Shown: positions 35,737-44,824, numbered from the stretch's first letter. The stretch is DNA of 64,000 bases from Sphingosinicella sp942492965 (GCA_942492965.1 OW818656.1:1674001-1738000); one strand, 5' to 3'. Translations and numbers: made by a program. The notes: a model not told the origin generated them from the letters alone.

Positions 35737-36350
35737 TGCTGCTCGCGATCGAAACCGGCACCGCCGCCTGTTCGGTCGCGCTGATCGACGGGACCACCAT
35801 CGTTGCAGCGCGGCACGAGATCATCGGCCGCGGCCATGCCGAGCGGCTCGTCCCGCTTGTCGAGGCCGTGCTTGCCAAGGCGGGCGGGCGCCCCCACGCC
35901 ATCGCCGTTGACGTGGGGCCGGGCAGCTTCACCGGGCTTCGCGTCGGCATCGCTGCAGCGCGGGGTTTCGGGCTCGTGTGGAACGTGCCGGTTCATGGCT
36001 ATTCATCGACGACGCTGGTCGCGGCAAGCGTGCTCGCTGCGCACGATGCCGGGCCTCTCACCGTCGTGATGGACGCGGGGCGCGGCGAAGTGTTCGTGCA
36101 AAGCTTCGATCGGGATCTCAAACCGGCGGCGCCCGCCGCCGCACTGTCGATCGCTACCGCAGCCACGGCATACGAAGGTGCGCTTGCTGGAACGGGCGCG
36201 CCGTTGCTGCGAGCAGCCGGCAGCGCAGCGATGATCCTCTCCGAGACGCCGCCCGACGCACGCGATGTGAGGCTGCTGCCGGCCGAACTCCGCAGCCTGC
36301 CGCCAACGCCGCTTTACGTGCGAGCGCCCGACGCGAAGCTGCCTGCATGA
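35736..36350 (+). CDS. tsaB: tRNA threonylcarbamoyladenosine synthesis protein TsaB
   Basis: Partner of TsaD in making t6A37 of tRNA. 204 residues, ASKHA fold. Motifs: LAIETGTAACSVALI at the start, and VDVGPGSFTGLRVGIAAARGF (split as AVDVGPGSFTGLRVG), then TVVMDAGRGEVFVQ. The stop overlaps rimI (ATGA). The tsaB-rimI pair is very common. Confidence 0.95.
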   Translation: MLLAIETGTAACSVALIDGTTIVAARHEIIGRGHAERLVPLVEAVLAKAGGRPHAIAVDVGPGSFTGLRVGIAAARGFGLVWNVPVHGYSSTTLVAASVLAAHDAGPLTVVMDAGRGEVFVQSFDRDLKPAAPAAALSIATAATAYEGALAGTGAPLLRAAGSAAMILSETPPDARDVRLLPAELRSLPPTPLYVRAPDAKLPA

Positions 36351-36805
36351 GGCACTACCGGGCCGTGACGATCGACGACGTGCCCCCGCTCGCGGCGCTG
36401 ATGTCGCGCGCGTTCGATCCGCGCTACGGCGAGGGCTGGAACGGCAGCCAACTGCTCGGTACGCTCGCGATGTCGGGCACGCGCGCCGAAATGGCAGTTG
36501 CGGACGGCAAGCCCGCCGGTTTCGCGCTGACGCGCCTTGCCGCCGAGGATTGCGAACTTCTGCTGATCGCGGTTGATCCCTTGCGCAGCGGGCAGGGTAT
36601 CGGAACAGAATTGCTGAGAAGATCCATTGATCTTGCAAAACACGCACAGGTCCGGCGCATGTTCCTGGAAGTCCGCACCGGCAACAGCGCAGCGCGCGGG
36701 CTTTATGAACGCCACGGATTTATCTGTGTCGGACAGAGAAAAGATTACTATGTAGGTGAGAATCATTTGCGCTATGATGCAATGACCATGGCGCTGGCGT
36801 TCTAG
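36347..36805 (+). CDS. rimI: ribosomal-protein-alanine N-acetyltransferase RimI
   Basis: GNAT acetyltransferase that acetylates the N-terminus of ribosomal protein S18 in the E. coli model. 152 residues from ATG 36347. The acetyl-CoA motif is LLIAVDPLRSGQGIGTELL (QGIG), followed by MFLEVRTGNSAARGLYERHGF and GQRKDYY, which are RimI-typical. Coupled to tsaB by overlap. Confidence 0.93.
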   Translation: MRHYRAVTIDDVPPLAALMSRAFDPRYGEGWNGSQLLGTLAMSGTRAEMAVADGKPAGFALTRLAAEDCELLLIAVDPLRSGQGIGTELLRRSIDLAKHAQVRRMFLEVRTGNSAARGLYERHGFICVGQRKDYYVGENHLRYDAMTMALAF

Positions 36806-36908
36806 ATATTCTTCTCCCTGAAAAGTCGCGTTAATTCTTGCGAAAATCGTCCAAACGCTACATAAATCCGGGCACCAACAACAAAACGGTCGGGGTCCAA
36901 CAGGTATT

Positions 36909-37328
36909 ATGAGCGAACATAGCGACAATCATCAGGAACTTCTTGCACTTACGGCGGACATCGTCTCGTCGCACGTGGCAAACAATACGGTGGCGGTTTC
37001 GGACCTGCCGAACCTGATTGAAAATATCTATTCGACACTGGCGAAGCTTGGCGGGGTGGTGGAACCCGTGAAGCCGAAGCAGGAACCTGCGGTTTCTGTG
37101 CGCGCGTCGATAAAGCCGGATTTCATCATCTGTCTTGAAGACGGCAAGAAGCTGAAAATGCTGAAGCGCCATCTGATGACCCACTACAACATGACCCCGG
37201 ACGACTATCGCGCGAAGTGGAATCTTCCCGCAGACTATCCGATGGTCGCCCCCAATTACGCGCTGCAGCGCCAGGCGCTCGCCAAGAAGATCGGCCTCGG
37301 CACGAAGCGCGCCGGCAAGCGCAAGTAG
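36909..37328 (+). CDS. MucR/Ros-family transcriptional regulator
   Basis: 139 residues. N-terminal oligomerisation region (about 8-48, LTADIVSSHVANNTVAVSDLP) and a C-terminal zinc-finger-like DNA-binding domain (about 68-110: PDFIICLEDGKKLKMLKRHLMTHYNMT). Only the first finger cysteine (75) is present, the second position is Asp78, and His88 and His92 remain. Such partial or zinc-free fingers are known in the family. MucR proteins control envelope and cell-cycle genes in alphaproteobacteria and bind AT-rich DNA; the 103-base upstream gap is AT-rich, consistent with autoregulation. A terminator follows at 37361. Confidence 0.93.
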   Translation: MSEHSDNHQELLALTADIVSSHVANNTVAVSDLPNLIENIYSTLAKLGGVVEPVKPKQEPAVSVRASIKPDFIICLEDGKKLKMLKRHLMTHYNMTPDDYRAKWNLPADYPMVAPNYALQRQALAKKIGLGTKRAGKRK

Positions 37329-37360
37329 CGCGAGCGGCCGCGTTCAACGGCATTGAAGGG

Positions 37361-37388
37361 ACAGGGACGGACTTGTCCGTCCCTGTTT
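37361..37388 (+). terminator. terminator after mucR-like gene
   Basis: Inverted repeat ACAGGGACGGAC/GTCCGTCCCTGT (37361-37372 with 37375-37386) ending in TTTCC, 32 bases after the mucR-like stop and 20 bases before the fur-family ATG. It separates the two transcripts. Confidence 0.65.
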
Positions 37389-37407
37389 CCGCGCCTAAAC
37401 TCCGATA

Positions 37408-37833
37408 ATGACAAAGATCGACATCGAAGCCATTTGCGCCGAGCGCGGCCTCCGCATCACCGAGCAGCGGCGCGTGATCGCGCGGGTGCTTTCCGATGCG
37501 GACGACCATCCCGATGTCGAAGAGCTGTACCGCCGGGCATCGGCGATCGATTCCGGCATTTCCATCGCCACCGTCTACCGTACCGTACGCCTCTTCGAGG
37601 AGGCGGGCATCCTTGAACGTCACGATTTCCGCGACGGCCGTTCGCGCTATGAACCGACGCCCGAGGAGCATCACGATCACCTGATCGACGTGGAGAGCGG
37701 TGCGGTCATCGAATTCCACGACGACGCGCTTGAAGAGCTGCAGCGCCTCATCGCCGAACGTCTCGGCTTCGAACTCGTCGATCATCGGCTGGAACTCTAT
37801 GGCCGCCCGATCAAGACGAAGCCGGCCAACTGA
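37408..37833 (+). CDS. Fur-family metalloregulator
   Basis: 141 residues. N-terminal winged helix with RITEQRRVIARVLSDADDHPDVEELYRRA and SISIATVYRTVRLFEEAGI, then the metal region HHDHLIDVESGAVIEFHDDALEELQ. No CxxC structural zinc pairs, as in many alphaproteobacterial Fur/Mur proteins. It may sense manganese (Mur) or iron (Fur); sequence alone does not decide. miaB follows after 14 bases and may be in the same transcript. Confidence 0.92.
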   Translation: MTKIDIEAICAERGLRITEQRRVIARVLSDADDHPDVEELYRRASAIDSGISIATVYRTVRLFEEAGILERHDFRDGRSRYEPTPEEHHDHLIDVESGAVIEFHDDALEELQRLIAERLGFELVDHRLELYGRPIKTKPAN

Positions 37834-37847
37834 AATCCGGACCCAGC

Positions 37848-39155
37848 GTGTCTGATCCCCGTTCCTATTTCGTGAAGACGTTCGGCTGCCAGATGAACGT
37901 CTATGACAGCGAGCGCATGGCCGAACTGCTGGAAGCGGAAGGCCACACGCCGGCCGCCTCGGCAGAAGACGCCGACATCGTCGTGCTCAACACCTGCCAC
38001 ATCCGCGAGCGCGCGAGCGAGAAGGTCTATTCCGAGATTGGCCGCCTGAAACACCGCGACGGGCCGAAACCGATCGTGGCCGTCGCCGGCTGCGTGGCGC
38101 AGGCCGAAGGCGCCGAGATCGTGCGCCGCGCGCCTTCGGTCGATGTTGTCGTTGGGCCGCAGGCCTATCACCGGCTGCCGGACCTGATCGCGCGGGCGAA
38201 GGAACGCCCGGTCGAGACCGACCTGCCGACGCTCGAGAAATTCGAGACGCTCGGCAAGCGCCGCAAGGCCGCGCCGTCGTCGTTCCTGACGATCCAGGAA
38301 GGCTGCGACAAGTTCTGCACCTATTGCGTCGTGCCCTACACGCGCGGCGCCGAGGTTTCGCGGCCGGCTGCCTCCATTCTTGAGGAGGCACGCCGTCTCG
38401 CCGGAGAAGGCGCGCGCGAGATCGTGCTGCTTGGCCAGAACGTCAACGCCTACCGCCACGACCGTACCGATTTCGCGGCACTCATCGCCGAGGTGGCGGC
38501 GATCGAGGGGATCGCGCGCATCCGCTACACGACGAGCCATCCCGCCGATATGACGGACGCGCTGATCGACGCACACGCAGCCACGCCCAAGCTGATGCCT
38601 TACCTGCACCTCCCCGTGCAGTCCGGCTCCAACCGCGTGCTGAAGGCAATGAACCGCTCGCACACGGCCGAGACCTATCTCGCGATCATCGAAAAGCTGC
38701 GCGCAACGCGGGCCGACATGGCGATCTCGGGCGATTTCATCGTCGGCTTCCCCGGCGAGACCGAGGCCGAGTTCGAGGACACGCTCACGATCGTCCGTGC
38801 GGCCAACTACGCGCAGGCCTATTCGTTCAAATATTCCGCGCGCCCGGGGACGCCTGCGGCGGAGATGGACGGACAGATCGACGAAGACGTGAAATCGGAT
38901 CGTCTGCGCCGGCTGCAGGCGCTGGTGCAGGAACAGCAGCTCGCGTTCAACCGCGCCGCGCTCGGCCGCACCATGCCCATCCTGCTGGAACGCCCCGGTA
39001 AGCGCGACGGGCAGCTGATCGGCAAGTCGCCGTGGCTGCAATCCGTTTATATCGATGCAGGCGGCACACACATCGGAGACATTGTGACGGTGGAGATCGA
39101 GGGCGCTTTCGCGAACAGTCTTGCAGGACGCATCGCATTCGCCGAAGCTGCCTGA
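37848..39155 (+). CDS. miaB: tRNA-2-methylthio-N6-isopentenyladenosine synthase MiaB
   Basis: Radical SAM methylthiotransferase acting on i6A37 of tRNA. 435 residues from GTG 37848. The N-terminal UPF0004 domain holds Cys14 (FGCQMN), Cys50 (NTCHIRERA) and Cys82 (AGCVAQAEG) for the auxiliary cluster. The radical SAM cluster is Cys153, Cys157, Cys160 (GCDKFCTYC). A C-terminal TRAM domain is present (about 375-435). The next gene starts three bases after the stop. Confidence 0.97.
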   Translation: MSDPRSYFVKTFGCQMNVYDSERMAELLEAEGHTPAASAEDADIVVLNTCHIRERASEKVYSEIGRLKHRDGPKPIVAVAGCVAQAEGAEIVRRAPSVDVVVGPQAYHRLPDLIARAKERPVETDLPTLEKFETLGKRRKAAPSSFLTIQEGCDKFCTYCVVPYTRGAEVSRPAASILEEARRLAGEGAREIVLLGQNVNAYRHDRTDFAALIAEVAAIEGIARIRYTTSHPADMTDALIDAHAATPKLMPYLHLPVQSGSNRVLKAMNRSHTAETYLAIIEKLRATRADMAISGDFIVGFPGETEAEFEDTLTIVRAANYAQAYSFKYSARPGTPAAEMDGQIDEDVKSDRLRRLQALVQEQQLAFNRAALGRTMPILLERPGKRDGQLIGKSPWLQSVYIDAGGTHIGDIVTVEIEGAFANSLAGRIAFAEAA

Positions 39156-39157
39156 CG

Positions 39158-40162
39158 ATGGCAAAAAAATCCGCTCCGCTCTCCCCGCCCGCCGCCAACG
39201 ACCGTGTCCGACTCGAACTGGATTTCGACCGCGCCGAACTGCTCGGCGCGCTGTTCGGCCAGTACGACCAGAACCTGATCGCTATCGAGAACCGCCTTGG
39301 CGTCTATATCGCCGCGCGCGGCAACCGGCTTTCGATCGAAGGCGAGGCGCACGCGGCGGCGCGGGCGCGCGATGTGCTGACGGGGCTTTATAACCGCCTC
39401 GCGCTTGGGCAGGGCGTCGATATCGGCGATGTGGAAGGCGCGCTCGCATTGTCGCAGGACCCCTCGCTCGAAGGCCTCGTCCGCGCTGAGGACGGTGGCG
39501 GCTCGCCGATCATCATCCGCACGCGCCGCAAGACCATTGTGCCGCGCTCGCCGACGCAGCTCCGCTATATGGAGGCGCTCGCGCGGCAGGACATCATCTT
39601 TGCGCTTGGCCCAGCGGGCACCGGCAAGACCTATGTGGCAGTGGCGCAAGCGGTGAGCCAGTTGATCGCGGGTTCGGTCGACCGGCTGATCCTGTCGCGC
39701 CCGGCGGTGGAAGCGGGTGAACGGCTCGGCTTCCTGCCCGGCGACATGCGCGAGAAGGTCGATCCCTACCTCCGCCCGCTCTATGACGCGCTCTACGACA
39801 TGCTGCCTTCCGAGCAGGTTGAGCGGCGCATCGCCAGCGGCGAGATCGAGATCGCGCCGATCGCCTTCATGCGCGGGCGCACGCTCGCCAACGCCTTCGT
39901 GATCCTCGACGAGGCGCAGAACACCACGCCCGAGCAGATGAAGATGTTCCTCACCCGCTTCGGGCAAGGCAGCCGGATGGTCGTCTGCGGCGATCCGAAA
40001 CAGATCGACCTGCCGAACCCAGGCCGTTCGGGCATCAACGACGCCACGCAGCGCCTTGAAGGCATCGATGGCATCGCCGTGGTCCGCTTCGGCGCCGCCG
40101 ACGTGGTGCGCCACCCGATCGTCGGCCGGATCGTGGAGGCTTACGAAGGCCCCAATGCTTGA
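39158..40162 (+). CDS. PhoH-family ATPase (PhoH-like protein)
   Basis: 334 residues from ATG 39158, which follows the miaB stop directly. N-terminal KH-like region (about 35-100) then a RecA/SF1-like ATPase: Walker A GPAGTGKTY (about 148-156), SRPAVEAGERLGFLPGD, Walker B FVILDEAQNTTPEQMKMFLTR and GDPKQIDLP. In proteobacteria (ybeZ) it pairs with the RNase YbeY, whose gene overlaps the stop here; it likely acts in rRNA handling. Confidence 0.95.
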   Translation: MAKKSAPLSPPAANDRVRLELDFDRAELLGALFGQYDQNLIAIENRLGVYIAARGNRLSIEGEAHAAARARDVLTGLYNRLALGQGVDIGDVEGALALSQDPSLEGLVRAEDGGGSPIIIRTRRKTIVPRSPTQLRYMEALARQDIIFALGPAGTGKTYVAVAQAVSQLIAGSVDRLILSRPAVEAGERLGFLPGDMREKVDPYLRPLYDALYDMLPSEQVERRIASGEIEIAPIAFMRGRTLANAFVILDEAQNTTPEQMKMFLTRFGQGSRMVVCGDPKQIDLPNPGRSGINDATQRLEGIDGIAVVRFGAADVVRHPIVGRIVEAYEGPNA

Positions 40163-40661
40163 CGTTGCCGCAGGCATAGCCGGCGGCGCGTGGCCGGACG
40201 CCGACTGGACCACGCTTGCTGAATCTGCCTGCCGTGCCGCACTCGCCGAGACACCCTACGCGGGTCTTATCGATGCGAGCTTCTGCTGCGAAATCTCGAT
40301 CCGACTGACGGATGACGACGAGGTGCAGACACTGAACGCGCAGTACCGCGGCAAGGACAAGCCAACGAACGTGCTGTCTTTTCCGATGGTGCAGGCGGAC
40401 CTGCTGGAGAGCCTTGCCAATAGCGACGACGGCGAAGTGCTGCTCGGCGATATCGTGCTTGCCGACGGCGTCGTGGCGCGCGAAGCCGCAGAGCGCGGTA
40501 TCATGATCGCCGATCATGCGACGCATCTGATCGTCCACGGACTGCTCCATCTCGTGGGCTACGACCACGAGCAGGACGCCGAAGCCGAGGCGATGGAGGA
40601 GATGGAGCGCCGCGCGCTTGCATCGCTGGGGATTGCCAACCCCTACGCCGGCGAGGCATGA
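40155..40661 (+). CDS. ybeY: endoribonuclease YbeY
   Basis: Zinc-dependent RNase needed for 16S rRNA 3' processing and 70S quality control. 168 residues, ATG at 40155 overlapping the phoH-like stop. The signature HLIVHGLLHLVGYDHE gives the three zinc-binding histidines, and RGKDKPTNVLSFP is the second conserved block. The ybeZ-ybeY-ybeX-lnt order is the same as in E. coli. Confidence 0.96.
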   Translation: MLDVAAGIAGGAWPDADWTTLAESACRAALAETPYAGLIDASFCCEISIRLTDDDEVQTLNAQYRGKDKPTNVLSFPMVQADLLESLANSDDGEVLLGDIVLADGVVAREAAERGIMIADHATHLIVHGLLHLVGYDHEQDAEAEAMEEMERRALASLGIANPYAGEA

Positions 40662-40674
40662 CGGCTGGGAAACG

Positions 40675-41586
40675 ATGAGCGACGAACCTCCGAGTAGCAG
40701 CGGCGACCAGCCGTTCCGACCCCTTCTCCGCGCCTTGCGGAGCCTGATCTTCGGCCGTGGCGGCGAAGCGACGCTGCGCGAGAGCATCGAGGAAGCGCTG
40801 GAGGATCACGCCGGCGACACCCCCGAAGGCGACGATCTTTCCGAAACCGAACGCCTGATGCTGCGGAATCTGCTGGATTTCGGAGAGCGCCGCGTCGGTG
40901 ATGTCATGGTGCCGCGCGGTGAGATCATCGCCTGCGATGTCGAGGACAATTTCCAGGCGCTGGTCGCCGCGTTCGTCGATGCAGGCCACAGCCGACTGCC
41001 GGTGTTTCGCGAATCACTCGACGACGTGATCGGCATGATTCACGTGAAGGACGTCTACGCCGTGATCGCGGGCGAAGGCCGCAGCGCCGTGGTCGATGCC
41101 GAAACGCTGCTGCGCCCGGTGCTGTTCGTGCCGCCCGCGATGCGCGTGCTCGATCTGCTCGCGCGGATGCGGCAGGGGCGGACGCACATGGCGATCGTCG
41201 TGGATGAATACGGCGGTACCGATGGGCTCGTGACGATCGAGGATCTGGTCGAGGAGATCGTCGGCGACATCGCCGACGAGCACGACGAGGAAGAGGCAGA
41301 AGCGATCACGCCGCTGCCGGACGGCGGCTTCGAGGTGGACGCGCGGGTTGATATCGAGGCGTTGGAGAAGGCGACGGGGACGCCGCTGTCGGAGGCGGCG
41401 GACGGCGACGTCGATACCGTTGGCGGCCTGGTGTTCATGCTTGCCGGGCATATCCCCGCGATCGGCGAGATCGTGGCGCATCCGGGCGGGTGGTCGTTCG
41501 AGGTGACCGCCGGAGACGAGCGCAAGATCGAACGCGTGCGCGCGTATCCGCCGGCGGCGGTTTCAGCCGCGGCCCGCGGCGCGTGA
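40675..41586 (+). CDS. CBS-domain protein CorC/YbeX
   Basis: 303 residues from ATG 40675, 13 bases after ybeY, with GGCTGGGA upstream. Two CBS domains (about 70-200: VGDVMVPRGEIIACDVED, SRLPVFRESLDDVIGMIHVKD, then MAIVVDEYGGTDGLVTIEDLVEEIVGDI) and a C-terminal CorC/HlyC domain (about 220-300). No membrane segments, so it is the soluble CorC-type linked to magnesium/cobalt homeostasis and, in context, to ribosome biogenesis genes. Confidence 0.93.
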   Translation: MSDEPPSSSGDQPFRPLLRALRSLIFGRGGEATLRESIEEALEDHAGDTPEGDDLSETERLMLRNLLDFGERRVGDVMVPRGEIIACDVEDNFQALVAAFVDAGHSRLPVFRESLDDVIGMIHVKDVYAVIAGEGRSAVVDAETLLRPVLFVPPAMRVLDLLARMRQGRTHMAIVVDEYGGTDGLVTIEDLVEEIVGDIADEHDEEEAEAITPLPDGGFEVDARVDIEALEKATGTPLSEAADGDVDTVGGLVFMLAGHIPAIGEIVAHPGGWSFEVTAGDERKIERVRAYPPAAVSAAARGA

Positions 41587-43067
41587 GACATCCCGCGGGG
41601 CGGGCTGGCCTCCTGTTCGTTGCCGGAATCGCGAGCAGCCTTGGCTTTGCGCCTTGGAATCTTTGGCCACTGACGCTGATCGGGATCGCCTGGCTGATCC
41701 GGGAAACCGCGACGACCGAGACGCTGCGTCAGGCAGCGAAGGCGGGGTGGGTGTTCGGGTTCGGGCACTTCCTGCTGGGGACGCACTGGATCGCGCAGGC
41801 GTTTCAGTACCAGCAGGACATGCCCGCGTGGACAGGATGGATCGGGGTGGTGCTGCTGTCCGCCTATCTCGCGGTTTTCCCGGCGATGACGGCAGCGGCG
41901 ACACGGCGGCTGGTCGGACTCCCGCTGATTTTGAGCTTCGCGGGCTGCTGGACGATCGCGGAGGCGCTGCGCGGTGTTCTCTTTTCCGGCTTCCCCTGGA
42001 ATCCGCTGGGCGCGGTTGCGCTGCCGATGGCGGGGCTGGGGCAGGGCGCGGCGATCATCGGCGGGCTCGGGCTTTCGGCGGTGATCGTGCTGACGGCGGG
42101 CGGGCTCTACCTTCTTGAAAAACACCGGCGCACGGGCGCCGCGATCCTTGGGTTGATGGCGGCGGCGGCGCTTGCCGGACTGATCACGCTGCGGACACCC
42201 ACGCCGCTTACGACCACGCGCCTCAACATCGTGCAGGCGGACATCGGGCAGGACGAGAAATGGTCTGAAGACGGCGTCGAGCGCGCGGTTGCGAAGTATC
42301 TGAAGTTATCGCCGAGGCCGACGCGCGAGGCGCGGCTGCTGATCTGGCCGGAGGCGGCTATTCCTGACCTTCTGGACGAAATGCCCGCGATGCGGCGGCG
42401 GCTGGGCGCGCATCTGGGGCCCAATGACCTGATGCTGCTGGGCGCGCTGAAGGCGATTCGCGAAGTAGACGGCACCGCGATCGCAGCGCGCAACAGCCTG
42501 TTCGTGCTCGACAGCGAGGGCGGCATCCTGGCGCGCTACGACAAGAAACGGCTGGTGCCGTTCGGCGAGTTCCTGCCCGCGCGCACGCTGCTGAACGCGA
42601 TCGGGCTCGACCGGCTCGCGCCGGGCGCGCTCGACTTCTGGCCCGGACCGGGACCGCGCACGCTGCCACTGCCGAGCGGCTTCCCGGCCGTCGGCCCGCT
42701 GATCTGCTATGAAGTGATCTTCGACGGCCGCGTGACCGAGGCGGGATACCGCCCGGCGTGGCTGCTGAACGTGTCCAACGACGCCTGGTTCGCAGGCGCG
42801 GGCGCCGAAATGCACCTGGCGCAGGCGCGCCTCCGCAGCATCGAGGAGGGCCTGCCAATGGCGCGCTCCACCCCCACAGGGATCAGCGCGGTGATCGACG
42901 CGAACGGCCGCGTGACGGCTTCGATGCCGCGCGGGCAGGCAGGCACGATCGACGCGCGCCTGCCACAGGCGAACGCGCCGACGCTGTTCAGCCATGCGGG
43001 GCGCATCCTGCCGCTGCTGCTCGCCGCGATGCTGATGCTTCTGGGCTGGAGACTCGGAAAGCGCTGA
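41583..43067 (+). CDS. lnt: apolipoprotein N-acyltransferase
   Basis: Adds the third acyl chain to lipoproteins at the inner membrane. 494 residues from GTG 41583, which overlaps the corC stop. About six helices and then a nitrilase-like domain. The Glu-Lys-Cys triad is visible: LIWPEAAIPD, YDKKRLVPFGEF and PLICYEVIFDG, plus NVSNDAWF. It matures the many lipoproteins encoded in this window. Confidence 0.96.
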   Translation: MRHPAGRAGLLFVAGIASSLGFAPWNLWPLTLIGIAWLIRETATTETLRQAAKAGWVFGFGHFLLGTHWIAQAFQYQQDMPAWTGWIGVVLLSAYLAVFPAMTAAATRRLVGLPLILSFAGCWTIAEALRGVLFSGFPWNPLGAVALPMAGLGQGAAIIGGLGLSAVIVLTAGGLYLLEKHRRTGAAILGLMAAAALAGLITLRTPTPLTTTRLNIVQADIGQDEKWSEDGVERAVAKYLKLSPRPTREARLLIWPEAAIPDLLDEMPAMRRRLGAHLGPNDLMLLGALKAIREVDGTAIAARNSLFVLDSEGGILARYDKKRLVPFGEFLPARTLLNAIGLDRLAPGALDFWPGPGPRTLPLPSGFPAVGPLICYEVIFDGRVTEAGYRPAWLLNVSNDAWFAGAGAEMHLAQARLRSIEEGLPMARSTPTGISAVIDANGRVTASMPRGQAGTIDARLPQANAPTLFSHAGRILPLLLAAMLMLLGWRLGKR

Positions 43068-43091
43068 CACCTTGCGCACCGGAACGGATGC

Positions 43092-43116
43092 AAATACACC
43101 CGCTATGGTTGTATTT
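43092..43116. promoter_or_regulatory. palindrome in the promoter region of the XRE gene
   Basis: AAATACA (43092-43098) and TGTATTT (43110-43116) form a perfect 7-bp inverted repeat 11 bases apart, ending 15 bases before the ATG of the XRE regulator. Position and symmetry suggest an operator, possibly for autoregulation. Not a known site to me. Confidence 0.45.
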
Positions 43117-43130
43117 CACCCGCCGGAGCC

Positions 43131-43523
43131 ATGTCGAACGAGACCGTCCACCCTGTCGACCTTCACGTGGGCCAACGCCTGCGCGAAAGCCGCACGGCGT
43201 GCGGGGTGACGCAGGCCGAACTCGGCGCGGACCTCGGCATCAGCGCGCAGCAGGTGCAGAAATACGAAAACGGCAGCAACCGCATCAGCGCCAGCAAATT
43301 GTTCGAGATCGCCGGGCGGCTGGGGACCGGCATCGACTGGTTTTTCGAAGGGCTGGCCGCGCCGACAGCGACGCGCCTTGCCGAATCTGCCGCGCCCTTT
43401 GAGGCCGAACCCACGGCGCACGACCAGACGCGCACGCTGATCGCCGCGTTCAAGGCGCTGCCCAATGACGCGGCGCGCGCGGATGCGCTGGACTACGTGC
43501 AGAGTCGCGCCGAACAGACATAA
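43131..43523 (+). CDS. XRE-family HTH regulator
   Basis: 130 residues. The HTH covers about 12-66: VGQRLRESRTACGVTQAELGADLGISAQQVQKYENGSNRISASKL, a phage-repressor-like Cro/C1 fold, with GTGIDWFFEG following. The C-terminal 50 residues are a small helical domain. It lies directly in front of metK, an arrangement repeated in sphingomonads and rhizobia, so a role in methionine/SAM regulation is possible but not shown. Confidence 0.9.
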   Translation: MSNETVHPVDLHVGQRLRESRTACGVTQAELGADLGISAQQVQKYENGSNRISASKLFEIAGRLGTGIDWFFEGLAAPTATRLAESAAPFEAEPTAHDQTRTLIAAFKALPNDAARADALDYVQSRAEQT

Positions 43524-43538
43524 ACGATTCTTTATGTC
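43517..43538. promoter_or_regulatory. palindrome between the XRE gene and metK
   Basis: GACATAAA (43517-43524) and TTTATGTC (43531-43538) are a perfect 8-bp inverted repeat with a 6-base centre, overlapping the XRE stop codon and 66 bases ahead of metK. AT-rich in a GC-rich region, with no T run, so an operator is more likely than a terminator. Confidence 0.45.
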
Positions 43539-43603
43539 CGCTTGCGCAGGCTGCGCGGCGGCGCTAGAGCGGGACCGTCCAAGAGCTGTTTCAGGAAAGA
43601 TGC

Positions 43604-44824
43604 ATGGCGCGCAGCGACTATCTCTTCACGTCCGAATCGGTTTCGGAAGGCCACCCCGACAAGGTCGCCGACCAGATTTCAGACGCGATCGTCGACCTGT
43701 TCCTTTCGAAAGACCCCGAAGCGCGCATCGCCTGCGAAACGCTGACGACGACGCAGCTCGTCGTGCTGGCGGGCGAAATCCGCTGCAAGGGCGTCTACGA
43801 AAACGGTGCGTGGGTGCCGGGCGCGCTCGACGAAATCGAACGCACCGTCCGCGAGACGGTGAAGCGCATCGGCTACGCGCAGGACGGCTTCCACTGGGAG
43901 CAATTCCGCTTCGAGAACCATTTGCACGGCCAATCCGCGCATATCGCGCAGGGCGTGGACGAAGCGGGCAACAAAGACGAGGGCGCGGGCGACCAGGGCA
44001 TCATGTTCGGCTACGCGACCGACGAAACGCCCGACCTGATGCCCGCGACGCTGGATTACAGCCACAAGATCCTCGCGCGGCTGGCGGCAGACCGCCATTC
44101 GGGCGCGGCACCGTTTCTGGAGCCGGACAGCAAGAGCCAGGTGACGCTGCGCTATGCGGGCGGCGTGCCGGTGGAAGCCGCCGCGCTCGTCGTTTCGACG
44201 CAGCACGCGCCGGGCTATTTCTGGCACGGCGGCGAAGGCGACCCCGAGAAGTTCAAGGTTCTGCACGACTATGTGATGGGCGTATTCCGGGACGTGCTGC
44301 CGGACGGCTTCGTGACCGACAGAACCGCGATCCACGTGAACCCCACCGGCCGCTTCGAGATCGGCGGGCCGGACGGCGACGCGGGGCTGACCGGCCGCAA
44401 GATCATCGTGGACACCTACGGCGGCGCAAGCCCGCACGGCGGCGGCGCGTTCAGCGGCAAGGACCCGACGAAGGTGGACCGGTCGGCGGCGTACATCACG
44501 CGCTATCTTGCGAAGAACATCGTGGCGGCCGGCCTCGGCAAGCGCTGCACGATCCAGCTTTCCTACGCGATCGGCGTCGCCGAGCCGCTGTCGCTCTACG
44601 TGGACCTCCACGGCACCGGCAGCGTGGACGAGGCGAAGCTGGAAGCGGTGATCCCAACCCTCGTGCGGCTGACGCCGAAGGGCATCCGCGAGCATCTGGG
44701 CCTCAACAAGCCGATCTACAGTAAGACCGCCGCCTACGGGCACTTCGGGCGGAAGCCGGAAGGCGACTTCTTCCCGTGGGAGAAGACCGATCTGGTGGGG
44801 AAGCTGAAGGCGGCGGTTTCGTAG
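43604..44824 (+). CDS. metK: S-adenosylmethionine synthetase
   Basis: Makes SAM from methionine and ATP. 406 residues, slightly longer than E. coli MetK, as usual in alphaproteobacteria. Motifs: SEGHPDKVADQISDAIVD, GAGDQGIMFGYA (the GAGDQG signature), and GGGAFSGKDPTKVDRSAAY. No SAM riboswitch fold was recognised in the 80-base leader. The trmB gene that often follows metK in relatives is not here. Confidence 0.98.
   Translation: MARSDYLFTSESVSEGHPDKVADQISDAIVDLFLSKDPEARIACETLTTTQLVVLAGEIRCKGVYENGAWVPGALDEIERTVRETVKRIGYAQDGFHWEQFRFENHLHGQSAHIAQGVDEAGNKDEGAGDQGIMFGYATDETPDLMPATLDYSHKILARLAADRHSGAAPFLEPDSKSQVTLRYAGGVPVEAAALVVSTQHAPGYFWHGGEGDPEKFKVLHDYVMGVFRDVLPDGFVTDRTAIHVNPTGRFEIGGPDGDAGLTGRKIIVDTYGGASPHGGGAFSGKDPTKVDRSAAYITRYLAKNIVAAGLGKRCTIQLSYAIGVAEPLSLYVDLHGTGSVDEAKLEAVIPTLVRLTPKGIREHLGLNKPIYSKTAAYGHFGRKPEGDFFPWEKTDLVGKLKAAVS

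Noticed and set aside
43524..43603. SAM riboswitch ahead of metK
   Set aside because: The 80-base leader is short and has none of the SAM-I, SAM-II or SAM-V cores I know; only a palindrome is seen.
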